From Gloeophyllum trabeum ATCC 11539 (taxonomy: Eukaryota; Basidiomycota; Agaricomycetes; Gloeophyllales; Gloeophyllaceae), in the NCBI RefSeq assembly GCF_000344685.1, contig NW_006920411.1, positions 731,762 to 795,761 on the forward strand: a DNA stretch of 64,000 bases, written 5' to 3'. Shown here in pieces: positions 12,301 to 24,335 of this stretch. Both the position numbers and the translations under genes were made by a program. The notes under the pieces are model-generated. The model was not told the DNA's origin and ran no database searches. It saw only the letters and a program-made list of their open reading frames with translations. Numbering within the stretch: the stretch's first letter is position 1; every line of letters starts with the position of its first letter.

Positions 12301-13095
12301 GGCAGGTGAATGCTTCACGCTTCTCGAGGTGGTGTATGATCGCTGACCGATATAGATCAACGACTGCTGGCCAGTGACATCGTGGGCAATTGTGGACTAC
12401 TTCCTGCGTCCGAAGCCGGCCTACTTTACGATCGCCAGGGAACTCCGTCCCTTCACGGTCGGCATGACTCGGAAGGAGAAGAAGATCTTCGCAAATGAAC
12501 GCTCTGCGGCCTTCTTCACGATCGAGACCGTCCTCGAGGTATGGGGTACCAACAGCACGTTGAGTGACAAGAAGGCTATGCTCGAGGTTACGGCATTCGA
12601 TCTGCATTCGGATTGGAGGGAGACATGGAGCAAGGACGTTGTGCTCGCAGCTAATTCGAGTACTGAGCTATTCAAGGGCGATCTCCCTGGCCAGCCAAAA
12701 CGCACCAAAGAGAGCGAGGTCCCCAAAACTATAGTTGTTTCCGCCAGGTTACTTGATAGTGGCACCGTCATAAGCCGCTATTCAAACTGGTATGTTCTGC
12801 GACTGTCTGCCTGATATTAATGCTGACTCCTGAAAGGCCGGAGCCCTTCAAATACATCCACTTTCCGGAAGTCAAAGATCTCGGGCTGAAAATCACAACA
12901 GGTGCGAACGGCGAGTCCGTGGAGTTGTCTACCGAGAAACCCATCAAGGGCATCGTACTGGACGTCGATGGGGACGACGTTGCCTGGAGTGATCAGGCTA
13001 TTGACCTCGTCCCGGGCGACCCGCAAGTCGTACAGGCAAAGGGCCTGAACGGGCGTCCGATCAAGGCGAGATTCCTAGGGGACGGTACCGCCTGA
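9344..13095 (+). CDS. Beta-mannosidase B-type, glycoside hydrolase family 2
   Basis: Hydrolyses terminal beta-1,4-mannose residues in manno-oligosaccharides from hemicellulose mannan or N-glycans. There is no signal peptide (MISSSLTSLTDGWSF), which fits the intracellular MndB type. The protein is about 850 residues and spread over roughly 18 exons. Landmarks in order: WAFKKSF in the sugar-binding domain, NYGWDWGPVLM, NWIPADSF, MIRVWGGGIYEPD, and WQDFMFGCGQYPAY. The acid/base Glu lies in AGNNED and the nucleophile Glu in FVSEFGMEAYPN, as expected for GH2. INDCWPVTSWAIVDY and WPEPFKYIHFPEV lead to the C-terminal domain. The intron at 9500-9553 seems to use a GC donor, giving IPDPFIGLHEWDVQW. 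The end is TGA at 13093-13095. The gene looks intact. Confidence 0.92.
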
Positions 13096-13789
13096 CGGTG
13101 TTCATGTGACCCTACGCTGGCATCTATGTCGATATCTGCCAATTAGCTGTGGATGATCTACTCTTGTATTATATGTGCCTGTAGTGTACTGATGGATTAG
13201 GTCCAGTCGGGATCAGCACCCCGAATGAGATGTGGTCGCGTGAAATGTGGAAAACCTCAGGCCTCAGTGCTTATGATTGCCAAGAAAACGGGCACACACC
13301 ATGTACGATATAACCATCGACGGCTCACTGTAGACGTCACCATGACACAATGAAGTGCGCGTTAAATAAGCTTCTAGAATTACGAGCCACCGGGGAGAAC
13401 ATACAGTATAGAAGAGGCGCCGGGGTGCACAACAACAAGTAATGCGGTAATGCGGATGGATGGATGTTACAGATGTACATATGAATAGGAACACGAGAGC
13501 AATACCGGCGCGTGAGGTGTAGTAGGTAGTCCTGTCCGCTGGACTATCGACATCAACCCCGGGAGAAAACATAATAACCCAAGGAAGAAGATGAACAAGG
13601 ACACTGTAAGAGAGGGCCGAGCATGTCCTCAATGCGATGCGAAGAACGGCATAGGTCATACAAGAGCAATGAGACCGAGAAATTGGAACCGAACCGGCGT
13701 TGTGGGAGATGGTGGTGGGGGATGCGGAAATTATAAGGATGTTCGATACGGGGGGATGCAGAGATGGAGGTGCATGGAATGGACTGCTG
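13096..13789. other. Intergenic, convergent 3' ends
   Basis: The gap between the mannosidase stop and the Rheb stop. Open frames here are short and resemble nothing known. No repeat or RNA gene was recognised. Confidence 0.5.
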
Positions 13790-14611
13790 TCACATAATGA
13801 TGCAACGGCTTGTTGGAGGTTCAGTCTGGTTTGCGGGCGTTCGTTTCTCGATCTCTGCGAGACACAGTTCGAAAACCTTGCCTGCGTATCCGGTTAGATA
13901 CCAATGTCACCACGTGTAATGCAGGTGCTACGTACCGACGTTAACGTTATTCTTCGCACTTGTTTCGACCCATGCAGCGTGGTTCTCCTTGGCCAAATTC
14001 TCCCCTTCGTCAGGCTGGACCTGTCTGTTCCTGCAGTAAGAGACGTGTTGGTGGGATGCACAAGGACTCGCGCGCGGAGCTGCCCCGGACTGCCCCGGAA
14101 ACACGAGAGAGACATACCTATTTTGCAGGTCCGTCTTTGCGCCGACGATGACACAGGGTATTGACGGTAATCCACAGAAGTTGACGATCTTGTCGTACAC
14201 CGTCTGGATCATGTTGAAGGAGTTTCTCGATGTAACTGAATACACCAAGACGAATCCGTGTATGCCAATCGCGTGCTTGGCGTTGAGTATCGAGTACTCA
14301 TCCTGAGAGGACCGTCAGCCACGTTCGCCACACAGTGGCTGCTACCACTCACCTGACCGGCGGTGTCGATGATGTCGCAGTCGTACTCGACACCCTTGTA
14401 CTTGATACTCTTGCTGAACGTGTTCTCGATCGTCGGATAGTATCCCTCCACGAAATGGTTCTCAATGAACTGGACGACGAGAGAGGATTTTCCTGGATAG
14501 TAGGCATAAGCTCGGGCTATGACGTAGAAGGCAAGCAACTCGTTGGTACTCACCGACGGACCGAGCACCAAGCACGGCGATTTTGCGCCTCTTGAGCAGG
14601 TCGCCAGGCAT
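13790..14611 (-). CDS. rhb1: Rheb-type small GTPase
   Basis: Ras-family GTPase that activates TORC1 at endomembranes in response to nutrients. The start at 14611 reads MPGDLLKRRKIAVLGA. The P-loop is GARSVGKSS, with the Arg-Ser pair typical of Rheb instead of Ras glycines. The effector region is EGYYPTIENTF, the G3 box DTAGQ, and G5 ETSAK. The G4 box reads GAKTDL, so the usual Asn of NKxD is Ala. The last exon ends EKRTPANQTEPPTSRCIIM, a CaaX farnesylation box, with TGA at 13790-13792. Total about 189 residues, normal for the family. Several introns, one splitting the P-loop. Assignment rests on the P-loop, effector region and CaaX; confidence in Rheb over other Ras members is high. Confidence 0.9.
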
Positions 14612-16956
14612 AACGAAGAAAAGAGGGGAAATAAAGTATTAAGGGGATAATGGAAAGCAGAGGATGAGAGATCGGAAAAGCGGCTCTATAAGTGGATGAA
14701 ACTGGCCGCCAATTATTAAAGGAACTGCTTGTGGCGGGAGAGGAAGGACCCCAATATGCTAAAACGCCCCTCCCGTGCTGGCGTTTCTCCGCCTTCCGAG
14801 CTATTTCCTGTGCTCGTACAAAACTCGTTTCTTGCAGCCCAGCAGTGGAAAGCACGATACTTGTACACCGTCAAAGGCCAGCTCTGGTGTCGTCGACGTT
14901 GCCCATGGCAGCGAGCGTTGCGGTCGAGCCGTTGACAGAGCGACGGTCTGGGGTCCCGGAGGAGTCGCACGGGGTCGGGGAGAACATCGCCACACATTCC
15001 GGAAGTGGCACTGCTTTACCTGCTGTCTGGAACCTTCGCGCACGCTGCCGGCCACACTTCGCTCTGCGCTCGCCTCATCCGGCCTGTCTCCCGGACCATC
15101 CGCCTCACTCTCAGTCTCCGTGCGTCTCACCGGATCCCGTGGGCATGGTCCGCTTGTACGTGTACCGCGTTCAGGATGAAGCATGCAGCCACCGGGCCCT
15201 CTGCATATCTTTGCACGGTATTGCAGGTGGAATTACCTACTTACGCGGGACGGAGACCGCTCGTAGCTGTCAAATGACTGGCGTTCCGCCCGCACCTTGT
15301 CCTTCGCAATAGGGCTGCTCTCGGACGCTTTCTCCCTGATTACCCCATGCTCGAAGGGACCTGTGATGGTGACGATAATCAAGGGCCGGGCGCGCGTGCT
15401 CAGGCAACACCAACCACCTTTACACCGAGACTGAGTGAATCGCGTCCAAGAATACGATGGTGATGCAGGCTAAGATAGCATTGCCGTAACCATTTCTCCT
15501 CGTGTGATCCAACCGTTGATCACGATAATTAGGCGTCCAATAGAGGGTCCGCGTCGAAAGGGCTGCCACATCTTGTCCGTGCAAAGCAAGAATAGCAATG
15601 TTCAGCTCCAGCGTCCATCTGTTGGCTGTGTTAGATGAAACCGTGTACAGAGACCAGTGAGACAGCGTGAGTGGTCGCAGAGAGCAGTGAAAGAGCCAGA
15701 AAGAATAGGCGCACGAGCACAGGCACCTCCCACAGCACTTGCCCGAAAGAGCGAGCTCTCAAGAGACGCTGGAATAGCGCTTGCAGTCGAAATTCGAGTT
15801 TCCAGAGACTGCAAGACGCTGGTACGTCATATCGGACATAAAAGTCCATCGCAGCATCCTCGGATTCACTCCATTTACTGTGAAATGAAGGGATGGAACT
15901 AGGCGAGGTCTGTGATATGGCAAAGACATGTCATACACAAGTTCAGCATTTCACGGGCCGTGGCGAAATGAAGTGGTGACGCAGCAGGACTTGTCATGGT
16001 AGACGCAGTCTCGTGGCGCGGAAAGATGACAAACCGTGCGAGATGATCGAAAATGAAATGGGAGAGGGAGACTGATTGCTCTCCGATTTTCATTGTCCAC
16101 GTACGTTCGCGGACCGCGGTAAAGTCGCAGGAAGTGCTCGGACCGAAGTCGGAGGGGCTTGTGGCCTGCGAGGCACCTCCTGAAATGCAGATGTCGGTGT
16201 CTTACATTCCCAAGCCTGTCTGTAAGACATCGTCAGCCAAGAGAGATTGTACCGGGACGCGCGCCGGCGGACTTGAATGAAGAGCATCTCAGTATTGCCA
16301 CTCGTCCTTTCCCAAGGAATAGTTTCTTTCATGACAGCACGGAAACGCGTCGATGCCTCCTTGATCCTCGGCTATTGAAGCTCGTTCGTGACTACATGCA
16401 TAGGTCGAGGAGATCCGGTGAACAAGCCATGAGAAGTTCCTGGTTTCGTTACCCGAGCCTGGGTCAGAAGAGTGCAGGCTCGCACTAACTATGTAACAGT
16501 TAGTAAACGAACGCCAGTATAAGTAAGAGTATACTCATCACGGCAGGCTGCCTCACATACCTCGAGGCTCATTTACTTCAGCAGACGTAAGATGCGGAGT
16601 AAGCTGAGTATATCCTGTCTCGAGCTTCCCAAAAATACAGAGATGAACGACGATGGGTGTCGGTGAAGCGGAGCATGACAATGCCAGAAGCCATTTGGCA
16701 TATTCTCGCGCGTTCTACCGCATGTAGCTTAATCACGAGTGGCTTGGAAGGAAGAAGGCATTGGTCTACGGTAAGCGAGGCTTTCGCCAGGACTAGCGAT
16801 ACATTCATGAAACAAAACATGAATGTTGATTAATATCCGCACCAAGAGTAAGACAAGCGTGAAGATCAGAACGTCAGTAAACAACAGACCCGAGTATTGT
16901 TTACCCTCTGCTAACAAGGTCTTTAAGCGTATGTGTCAAACCATATAGTGAATGAC
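14612..16956. other. Long intergenic region without recognised gene
   Basis: About 2.3 kb with the Rheb upstream region on the left and the end of the F-box gene on the right. The longest frame (14692-15312, plus) encodes a Ser/Pro/Arg-rich sequence with no family resemblance, and its antisense frames are equally open, so I do not call it. No repeats were seen. A non-coding RNA or small gene cannot be excluded. Confidence 0.4.
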
Positions 16957-18627
16957 TCAACGTACCGAAATAAAGAACAGATTATCTTCACTCAGCATAG
17001 CATAAGCAAACGGGTCTTCAGCCAATCTATCCGGCAACCGAACAGTAGTCACAATATACGGCGCAGCAGTCGTGATAGGCGTTTTGAACACCGCCGAATG
17101 CTCAAACGTCGAAGGCTCAGTCATGACCTTCACGTTCTCGCTCGCCCCCACCTGGAGAAGCCGCGGCAACCACGGGTTGAAGTCATAGACCTCGACCTCC
17201 TCGGGGACGGAGCGGTGCACGAACTTCGAGCCATAGACGTAGCACACCCAGTTTGGCGACGTCCGCAGTGAGCCGAGGATGCGCGTGCCTGCCGGCCCCC
17301 ACTGCTCCCACTCGATCTCGGTGCCGCCGGCCTCGTACTTGTCGAGGAGCGTCTGGAGGGGGATGAAGAGCGTCACAGGCGCGTGCACGCGCCGGCTGGA
17401 AGCGGTAAAAGTCACGACAAAGATTCTGTTCTGGCTGCCGACGTGGAAGGGCACTTCGCAGGCCTCATCAGGGCTGTATGACGGTCCTGGGTCGGCTCGA
17501 ATGAGCATGTTGCTCGGAAATACGCCCGGGATTAGCTCGGGTAGTCCGAGCTCGCAGGAATGACGCCCCGCGTCGCCGCGGTAGCTCGAGCTGTATCGGG
17601 TGAAGTCAGTGATGCAGAGGACTGGCTTCAGGCAGACGATGGTCGGCAGGTCTTGACGGAACGTAAGCATGCTAATCATTATCAGTTTGTCTGTGAGGAA
17701 CGCGAACGATTCCATCTCGATTCCGGGTCGTGTCTATTAGAGATGCGTCCAGTCTGTAATCAGGTATCAGAGACGGTAAATGGCTCACCATCTTAATTTC
17801 ACCGCTTCGCCAGTTCCAGACGACAAGTTCGTGTTCAGTCCCTTCTTCCCCTTCTGGGCACCTGAACATGACGCCGAGGTGCACGTCCGTCACCTGAATG
17901 ATGTACCGCCATGCAGAATCGAAAAGATACGGTTTATGCAGCAGGAGGGGAGAATGCGCCAAAGGATGAGGTAGGCCGGTATCCATTGTGCGCAGGTGTA
18001 TGCGGCAAGGCGGGAAGTCGCCATGCGGATCACTGGTGCTGGTCTGAGCGAAGGACGGTACTATCGCTGAGGGACTTACGGCGTAGGCATCTCAATCAGG
18101 ACGAGTAGGTTCTGCGACGGGTCCAGGGTGAAGTCACGGATCAGGAAGCCTATGTCTGTTATGTCCCACTGTCTCATGGGGATGTCGCGGAGACGCGAGG
18201 GCAGCTGCATGAAACCCATTCCCCGATGGTTCGCTCTTCCCGCTGACCAGACTCCAGCGTACAGCTCCCAGTGCCTTGACAGTACCACGGACACCCAAGT
18301 TTCCTCTGTCCACTTTAGTTCACTCCATGCTTTCTGGTGCGCGCGTAGCTTCTCCAGTCGACTGGCGATGCTGAGGGTCTTGGTGGGGCCATCGTCCATC
18401 CCCGCAACAATGAGCTCTTTCTTATACTGCAGCTCTGCGGTTCCGGCAATCAAGTCATGAATAGATCTGCACACCTGGGTTCACAGAGTAAGCATAGGCG
18501 ACCAAAGAGGCTGAACGCGGTCCCTAATTACTCGCTTGCACGCAATCAGACTCTTCAGGTCAAGTTCAGACAGAACGCGTATCATCAACTCTGGAGGCAG
18601 CTCTTCCCCTGACCTGAGGCTGATCAT
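16957..18627 (-). CDS. F-box domain protein
   Basis: Likely substrate adaptor of an SCF ubiquitin ligase. It starts MISLRSGEELPPELMIRVLS at 18627, followed by ELDLKSLIACK; LPPELxxxVLSxLDLKSLxxC is the F-box core that binds Skp1. After an intron VCRSIHDLIAGTAELQYKKE continues, a pattern typical of the large agaricomycete F-box family. The remainder resembles the beta-propeller-like C-terminal part of that family (RDFTLDPSQNLLVLIE, VAPYIVTTVRLP-like segments), with no catalytic motif. The final exon is open down to 16957 (FFISVR); a donor-like GTACGT just before the stop means one more exon could follow. It is divergent from Spo12. Confidence 0.78.
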
Positions 18628-18889
18628 GGTTGAACGATGAGCGTGAATGGGAGAACTTCGAAGAGCTGGTACATGTGTATGACGCGTGCCACAGGGATGC
18701 CGCTATTTTTAGCCAATATTTATGGCGGTAGGTCCACGATCACGTGACGTGCGGTTCAGTTCGACGCGTATAAATGAGTGCGCCGCCTGAAACCAGAGTT
18801 TCGCACCATCGTCCTTTCTCCGTAGCAACTCTCGCGTCGCTAGGCTTTTCGTCTTAAATACTGTTTTTTCTTGCCTGAGTCTGCCAACC
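18628..18889. promoter_or_regulatory. Divergent promoter, F-box / Spo12
   Basis: The 262 bp between two divergent start codons. It contains a CCAAT box at 18714-18718, an E-box CACGTG at 18741-18746 and a TATAAATG at 18769-18776, about 115 bp before the Spo12 ATG. Their function is inferred from spacing only. Confidence 0.5.
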
Positions 18890-19413
18890 ATGTCCACGAC
18901 GTCGACTCCCAACGACTCTCCTGTTCACGTCCACCCTCTGCACAACCCCTCTCAGGCAGCACATGTCTCAGTGCCGCAGGCGCCTCTAGGGAACGCCACG
19001 AATGGGGCGACTACGGCGACAGCACCGGGTCTGGGGACGAAAGCACTCCTCGCGAAGCGTTTTGCAAAGACCAAGTATGTCCCAGCAGCTCGTTGCAATG
19101 CCACACATATCCTGAGGATTTTTCTTTTCAGCAATCCCACCTACGTCTCGCCCACAGACAACCTCATGACACCATGCACACAGAAGATTACTGCTGCGAA
19201 GAAGAAGCATTTCACAAAGTGAGCTCTGCCGTCCTCCGGGGACTACCCTCATGCTGAAAGTGATCCAGGGGCGCAAAGCCAATGCAACCCCTCTTCGGCC
19301 AGAAGGAACTATCTTCAGAAGAAGACGAGGACGAGGATGAGGACTTGCAGACTCCTAGAAAACCTGCGCAGCAAGCCGACAGCAAGATGGACGACGACGA
19401 GAACCCATTTTAG
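18890..19413 (+). CDS. SPO12: Spo12-family mitotic-exit regulator
   Basis: A small, disordered nuclear protein of the Spo12 family, which in yeast promotes release of Cdc14 phosphatase during mitotic exit (FEAR network). Exons 18890-19074, 19132-19218 and 19269-19413 sum in frame to 138 residues. The diagnostic conserved core is NPTYVSPTDNLMTPCTQK followed by ITAAKKKHF in exon 2, including the phospho-site-like S-P and T-P pairs. The N-terminus is Ser/Thr/Pro-rich. The C-terminus is acidic (SSEEDEDEDEDLQTP) and ends DDDENPF. The family is short and defined by this core, so identification is good despite low complexity elsewhere. Confidence 0.85.
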
Positions 19414-19684
19414 ACTGCCAATCCGTTCCACTCGTCGAGTGTACATAGGATCGCTTCACTACTTCCTTGGTCCCCGAGGATCATGATATGATATTGATGT
19501 CGATCTTCGCCTTCGTTGTCCCTGTCCCCACGGCACGCGTCTGGTAACGTTGTATACCACTTGTTTGGTTGTATACTATGGCTCGTCTATATATGGCTAT
19601 TGATTCGCATGCTTGCTATTAGCTTTGTTGTCGGAATGTTGTCAATGTTAACCCTTGTTGTCCTCTTTGCCCCTTACCACAGAC

Positions 19685-20579
19685 ATGGATGAAGCTTTCC
19701 CAGCTGCGTATGGCGTCGCCGAAGGCGACGTCCTGCAGATATTGAGGCAGATGGGATTTCCCGCCTCCGAGGCTGGTAGGCTACACCATGAGCAAGTTAG
19801 AGTCCTGTTACAATGATACGGCCCTGTGGCTGAGGAATCGAACCTCTTGCTTGTCTGCAGTCAGATACAGGATGTCATCGACAGCCTTACAATTGTGAAA
19901 GAGGAGGACCTAGTTGCTCTCGGTAAACAAGGTCCGTGCTCTGTACCATTCCAGCTGTTCTATGTAGGAACCCTTAAGTGACTTGCAGATGCCGCTTGCC
20001 CTATATGCATGACACCTTTCCTAGCTCTCCTCGCGGAGGAGGAAATGGCTCTCGCCATGGACTCCCCCGCCTATTCATCGAGGGAGCTAGGCGTTGTAAA
20101 GCTAGCCCGGACGTGTCGTCACATTTTCTGCCGCAAAGAGTAAACCTTCCTCCTCTCTGCGCCATGCTGAATCATACTAAGTGGGTCCTGTGTCAGCATA
20201 TCGAAGTGGATCCTAGCAGCAGTAAGTTTAGCCCTTAGCGTCGGTCTTGCTCCCCACCCTCATCGCTTACGTGTCTCTGTTTGCTTAGAACGACTCATGC
20301 CCACTCTGCCGCCAGGCACTGCTTCCCCGCACAGAGGGCTCAACTGCTTCTGAGACGCCAAACGGTAGTGACAATGTTCCAGGCGCGGACCCAAGAGCCC
20401 AAGTAAGGGTTGTATACTTTTCTGCGCCAGCCAGTCCCGACCGATCTACTCCTTTTCAGAGAGAAAGCACGCCAGAACTCCTGGAACGCCTCTTCAGACA
20501 GGCAAATATGTTCGTCCCAAATCCATCTGGCAGGAGTTTCCATGAGGACTCCAACGAGTACTCTGGAATGTATTCATGA
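19685..20579 (+). CDS. RING finger protein with Asp zinc-ligand (second copy)
   Basis: Probable E3 ubiquitin ligase of 192 residues. Exons 19685-19795, 19865-19922, 19989-20139, 20197-20221, 20289-20402 and 20460-20579 sum in frame. An N-terminal helical part (GDVLQILRQMGFPASEAG) precedes the RING: CPICMTPF, a 30-residue insertion, TCRHIFC, and CPLCRQ. As in the gene at 5668, the sixth ligand position is Asp (FCRKD), formed across a phase-2 intron. The next exon is again exactly 25 nt (ISKWILAA). The tail is polar and ends NEYSGMYS. There is no long acidic tail. A different acceptor at 20182 would add five residues, but the chosen one matches the sister gene. Targets are unknown. Confidence 0.8.
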
Positions 20580-20784
20580 TCATGGCTACGACGAGCCAGT
20601 CCTTTATGTATGATATATAAAGATTATCCAAGAGTAAAGATCCCGATCCGCATTCAGTATCGTACCCAGTCAAGTCCGTGGTGATATTGCACATATGAAG
20701 AAGCCGTAGCTAAAGCATGTTGACAAGTGAAAGGATCGTGGAACCGAATGTAATACGCGGTCCCGACACAGCATGCGACAACCC

Positions 20785-23700
20785 TTAATTCCTACGGCAG
20801 AACCGGAACAGGTTGCGGCGGAAGAAGTAGAACAGGCACTGCAATGACTCCATTAGTCACATGTACCAAGGAAAGGTCAGTATACGCACCCCAATGAAGC
20901 GCACAAGAGCCAGGCCGAACGTCGACCAAAGCAGAATGGCGAAGTAGATGTGCTGCTTGTTCGCCAGTTCTTGGTTATCGGCGCTCAAGCTTCCATTCGA
21001 CAAACCATTCAGGTTCTCAATGGCAACTGCTAGCGCAGCATTAGATAACATCCACGCTGCCACAAGACGGGTACGGAAGGTCTTGTTCTGGTCGTCCATA
21101 GTGGGCTTTTCCGGAACTTCCTTGACCTCAATCTTCGTCACAGCGCGCGTCACGGTCTCCTTGAACACGGCGTCGACATCTTCTTGCACCCGAGTGGTGT
21201 CCTCTACCACAGGTGCATCGGCATCCTTGGTTTTCGAAGACTTCACAGCCGGGAGCACGTCTGCCTTGTCACTACCTTTGGTACCCCACGAGACCTAACA
21301 AAATGATCAAATTCGACCAAAACAATTCAATTACCCAGTTACCCACATCATGCAGATTGCAGAAAGCATACACGTTGAGGACGTTCGTAAAGCTAGGAGC
21401 CAATAACAGGTATTGAAGTAAACTCGAGAACATGTGCCAAGGATCCCGCTGGGCAACGGTCAGCTGCATGTTTATCTTTAACACCGTTGGCGACTCACGT
21501 AAAGGAACGAAGCAATGAAGTAGATGCCTACAATGCACGTTAGGATACTCGTCCATATCGCACATTTCGTTTACTCACCGAATGTAGAGAATAATGCTGC
21601 GACTAGCACACCAGTAGTCCCATTGATAAACGTGGAGAACCACTGCGACACTGGGATTCCGCTGAATTGCTTGGGTATTTCCTAAGAGGGCATCAGCTCC
21701 GGCAACTCTGAATGACACGAAACACGCACCGCCAATGCCACGCCTGTCAACCAGAAAGAGCAGACAATCAAGTACAGCGATAGTATGGCATATACCCTGC
21801 AGACCCCATCAATGGCACGCCGGATATGGGGAGTCAGACCACCCACCATAGCGTCACTGTATACGCCATCCTCTCCCCCTTTGGACGATTGCCGAGAGCC
21901 AGGACGAACTGTGTGGCATAGTAAGACGCAGGACGCGACGTAGATCTCACACTACTAACCTGCAATGCCAAGAACGAAAGGTAGAGCCATTTTGCCACCT
22001 GATTCACCCAATGTGTCTGGTGTACACTTGTTAGTAACGGAGTGGGAGGTACATGAGGAACAACGGTACTCACGATTTCCACCGTGCCGAAGATGATGAT
22101 GGGCTTGGCCGGTGCCTGCTGATTGGGCAGCAGCTCGATAATGATACTGAACGTGAGCCAAAGGTTGGCCAAAGCAAACCAACTGAAGACCAAAGTGAAC
22201 ATGTTGTACTACGAAGAGACTCAAGTTTAGCCCAGATAGTTCGCAGGCAAAGACAACAAACACGTACGAGAGCCTGGACGTGCAGGAAGAACATCCGGAT
22301 GATACCGTGGCCAGATCTGTACAGCTTGAAGAAGTGGATGACAGCGTACTATAATCCACGAGCACTCAGCACTTCACCATGCAGTGCCAGTCAAAAGGTA
22401 CTTACGACCGAGGCAGCGAAGGAACCATTCAGCCAACGACGCCGTTGCCCAATCAACTCCACTGCGCTCTCCGGCACATCCGTTTCAGCCTTACTAGGCT
22501 TGACATACGTCAGAGTCCACCTGTCACCCTGCTTGGCAACAAGCTCGAAACATAGAATACGATCCTCAGCCAAGAACATGTTCTTTGTGAAGATATCCAT
22601 TCCATAGATACCCTTAGAGCCCAGTCGGTCAGCGAGCGAGTGGTCACCGTGGAAATATTGCTCCAGAGGCCTGCCGAGGATTGCACGGAAGCGATACGCA
22701 GAGAAGGCACCAGGCAACACAGACACGTAACCGAAACTACTCTCCAGAGGTTTGTCTGCGATGAACGGTAAATGAATGCCTCTCCGCATTATAAGGCTCA
22801 CTGGAGCTTACCCAGGATATTTGACATTTTATATTCAAAATTCTGAGCGGCAACGAGGGGGTTCAGGAGCTTCTTACCACCCTTGATCATAGCGTGGATT
22901 TCACCGCAACAACCTCCCAGATTCTTGTCGTTGTAGAAAGCCTCCCAAAGGTAATAGATGGACTTATGCCCGGGCTTTGTACCGGCATCGATTAGAACAC
23001 AAATCTCGGGCTGAGCACGTAACGTCAGAGATAGTTGCATGCATAACAAGAAAGAGGAGCGAACCTCCAGCATTCTACCAATGGCGTTGAAGAGCCACCG
23101 GTGAGAATTGATCTTCTTCTGATTCTTGGCTTTCAAGACGAAGATGATCTGGACAGGCACCAGATTGTTGGGGTCATCTCCGTGAGGAAGGACAAGTTGT
23201 GGAGAAGGATCGACTGAGAGTTGCGTAGTATACTGTAGACTTCGAGTGTCAGAGAACCAGCTAATTCGAGCTTACAAGCAACGACCAACCTCGAAAATGT
23301 GGGCAACGGTATCTTTGCCATCAACCTGCTTCTTCATCACACCGTCCTGATAGACACCGACAGTGGCCAAGATATCCAGCACGCTCTTGTCCATGGCTTC
23401 TAAACCATCCACAATCAAGGCCACCGTGATCTTTTGCCAGCCAGGCACACCCTCTTCTGCGCTGCGACGCCAGTACTTTGACTGCTTGGTCTTGCAGATA
23501 TCACGGATGTTCAGCATAACACCGTGAAGTGTACGGGCATACAGCTGCTTGTCCTCGTTGTAGGACGTGACCGCGATCAAAAGCTCGGTCTGGCGATTGT
23601 AGTTTTTCGTGCGGAGGGACCAACCATTCGCTTCGACGAAATCATCCGGGTCGCAAGTCGCAGCCGTGTATCGCATGTGCCTGAATGAACAATTAGTGAC

Positions 23701-24335
23701 CAGAAGTACATGCTTTTTCTGGGTCAATGCAACTCACGTGAACTCAGTGGTCTTGGTCTGCGACCATTTCGCCTCAACAGCGCTGAACACAGGCGTAGGT
23801 ACCGGATATTCCGCAACGAAGTTGCCGTTGGTGAGCTTCACTTTACGCGTCACGCCACGCTTGATGGTTTGGCGACGCCTCCAGCTGGACTCGACGCCGT
23901 TCGTCATACTTGAGACTGTTGATACGGGCCGAGCATACGGGTCACCGAAACTATTCGGGTCTGCCGGTCTGCAAGAACCGGTATGTTAGTCCCGACGTAT
24001 TCACATCAGCAAAAGCCAGAGCAGGAGGAACAAGCATGATTTTTGGCTTGTCGCGTCGCGGGCATCTACTGTTGATGAGCAACTTACGGGTAGAAACCCC
24101 CAGCAAACTGGGCGCCGGTCAGCGGCTGCTTTTCTTCTTCTTCGTCGTCGTAGTCATCTGCACCACGACCGCCGAACTCGTGTGGAAGAGACGTAGTACT
24201 CTCAAAAGGACGTGGTCCCGGATCCTGCAGCTGAATGTGACGTGGACGGTCAGCGAAAGGGTCGCCGTAGTGTGAATCGCCCCCCAGAGTGCTCTGGGAC
24301 GCCATGGGCCGCAACGGCGGACGATCCTCAGCCAT
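20785..24335 (-). CDS. CHS: Chitin synthase, division 1 (class I-III)
   Basis: Integral plasma-membrane glycosyltransferase that polymerises UDP-GlcNAc into cell-wall chitin. It starts [20 protein letters not shown] at 24335, with a disordered acidic N-terminus ending in [10 protein letters not shown]. The CHS_N region ([20 protein letters not shown]) comes next, then [18 protein letters not shown]. Catalytic motifs are [20 protein letters not shown] and the signature QRRRW in [12 protein letters not shown]. Multiple transmembrane helices follow ([18 protein letters not shown] and others). The C-terminal exon ends [17 protein letters not shown] with TAA at 20785-20787. Twelve or more introns. 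All catalytic residues are present, so it should be active. Exact class (I, II or III) needs a tree. Confidence 0.94.

Noticed and set aside
14692..15312. 206-codon open frame on the plus strand
   Set aside because: Composition is Ser/Pro/Arg-rich without recognisable domain, antisense frames are similarly open, and no splice or start context supports it.
19825..19860. tRNA-like GAATCGAACCTC
   Set aside because: It falls within an intron of the RING gene and no complementary acceptor or D-arm is present.
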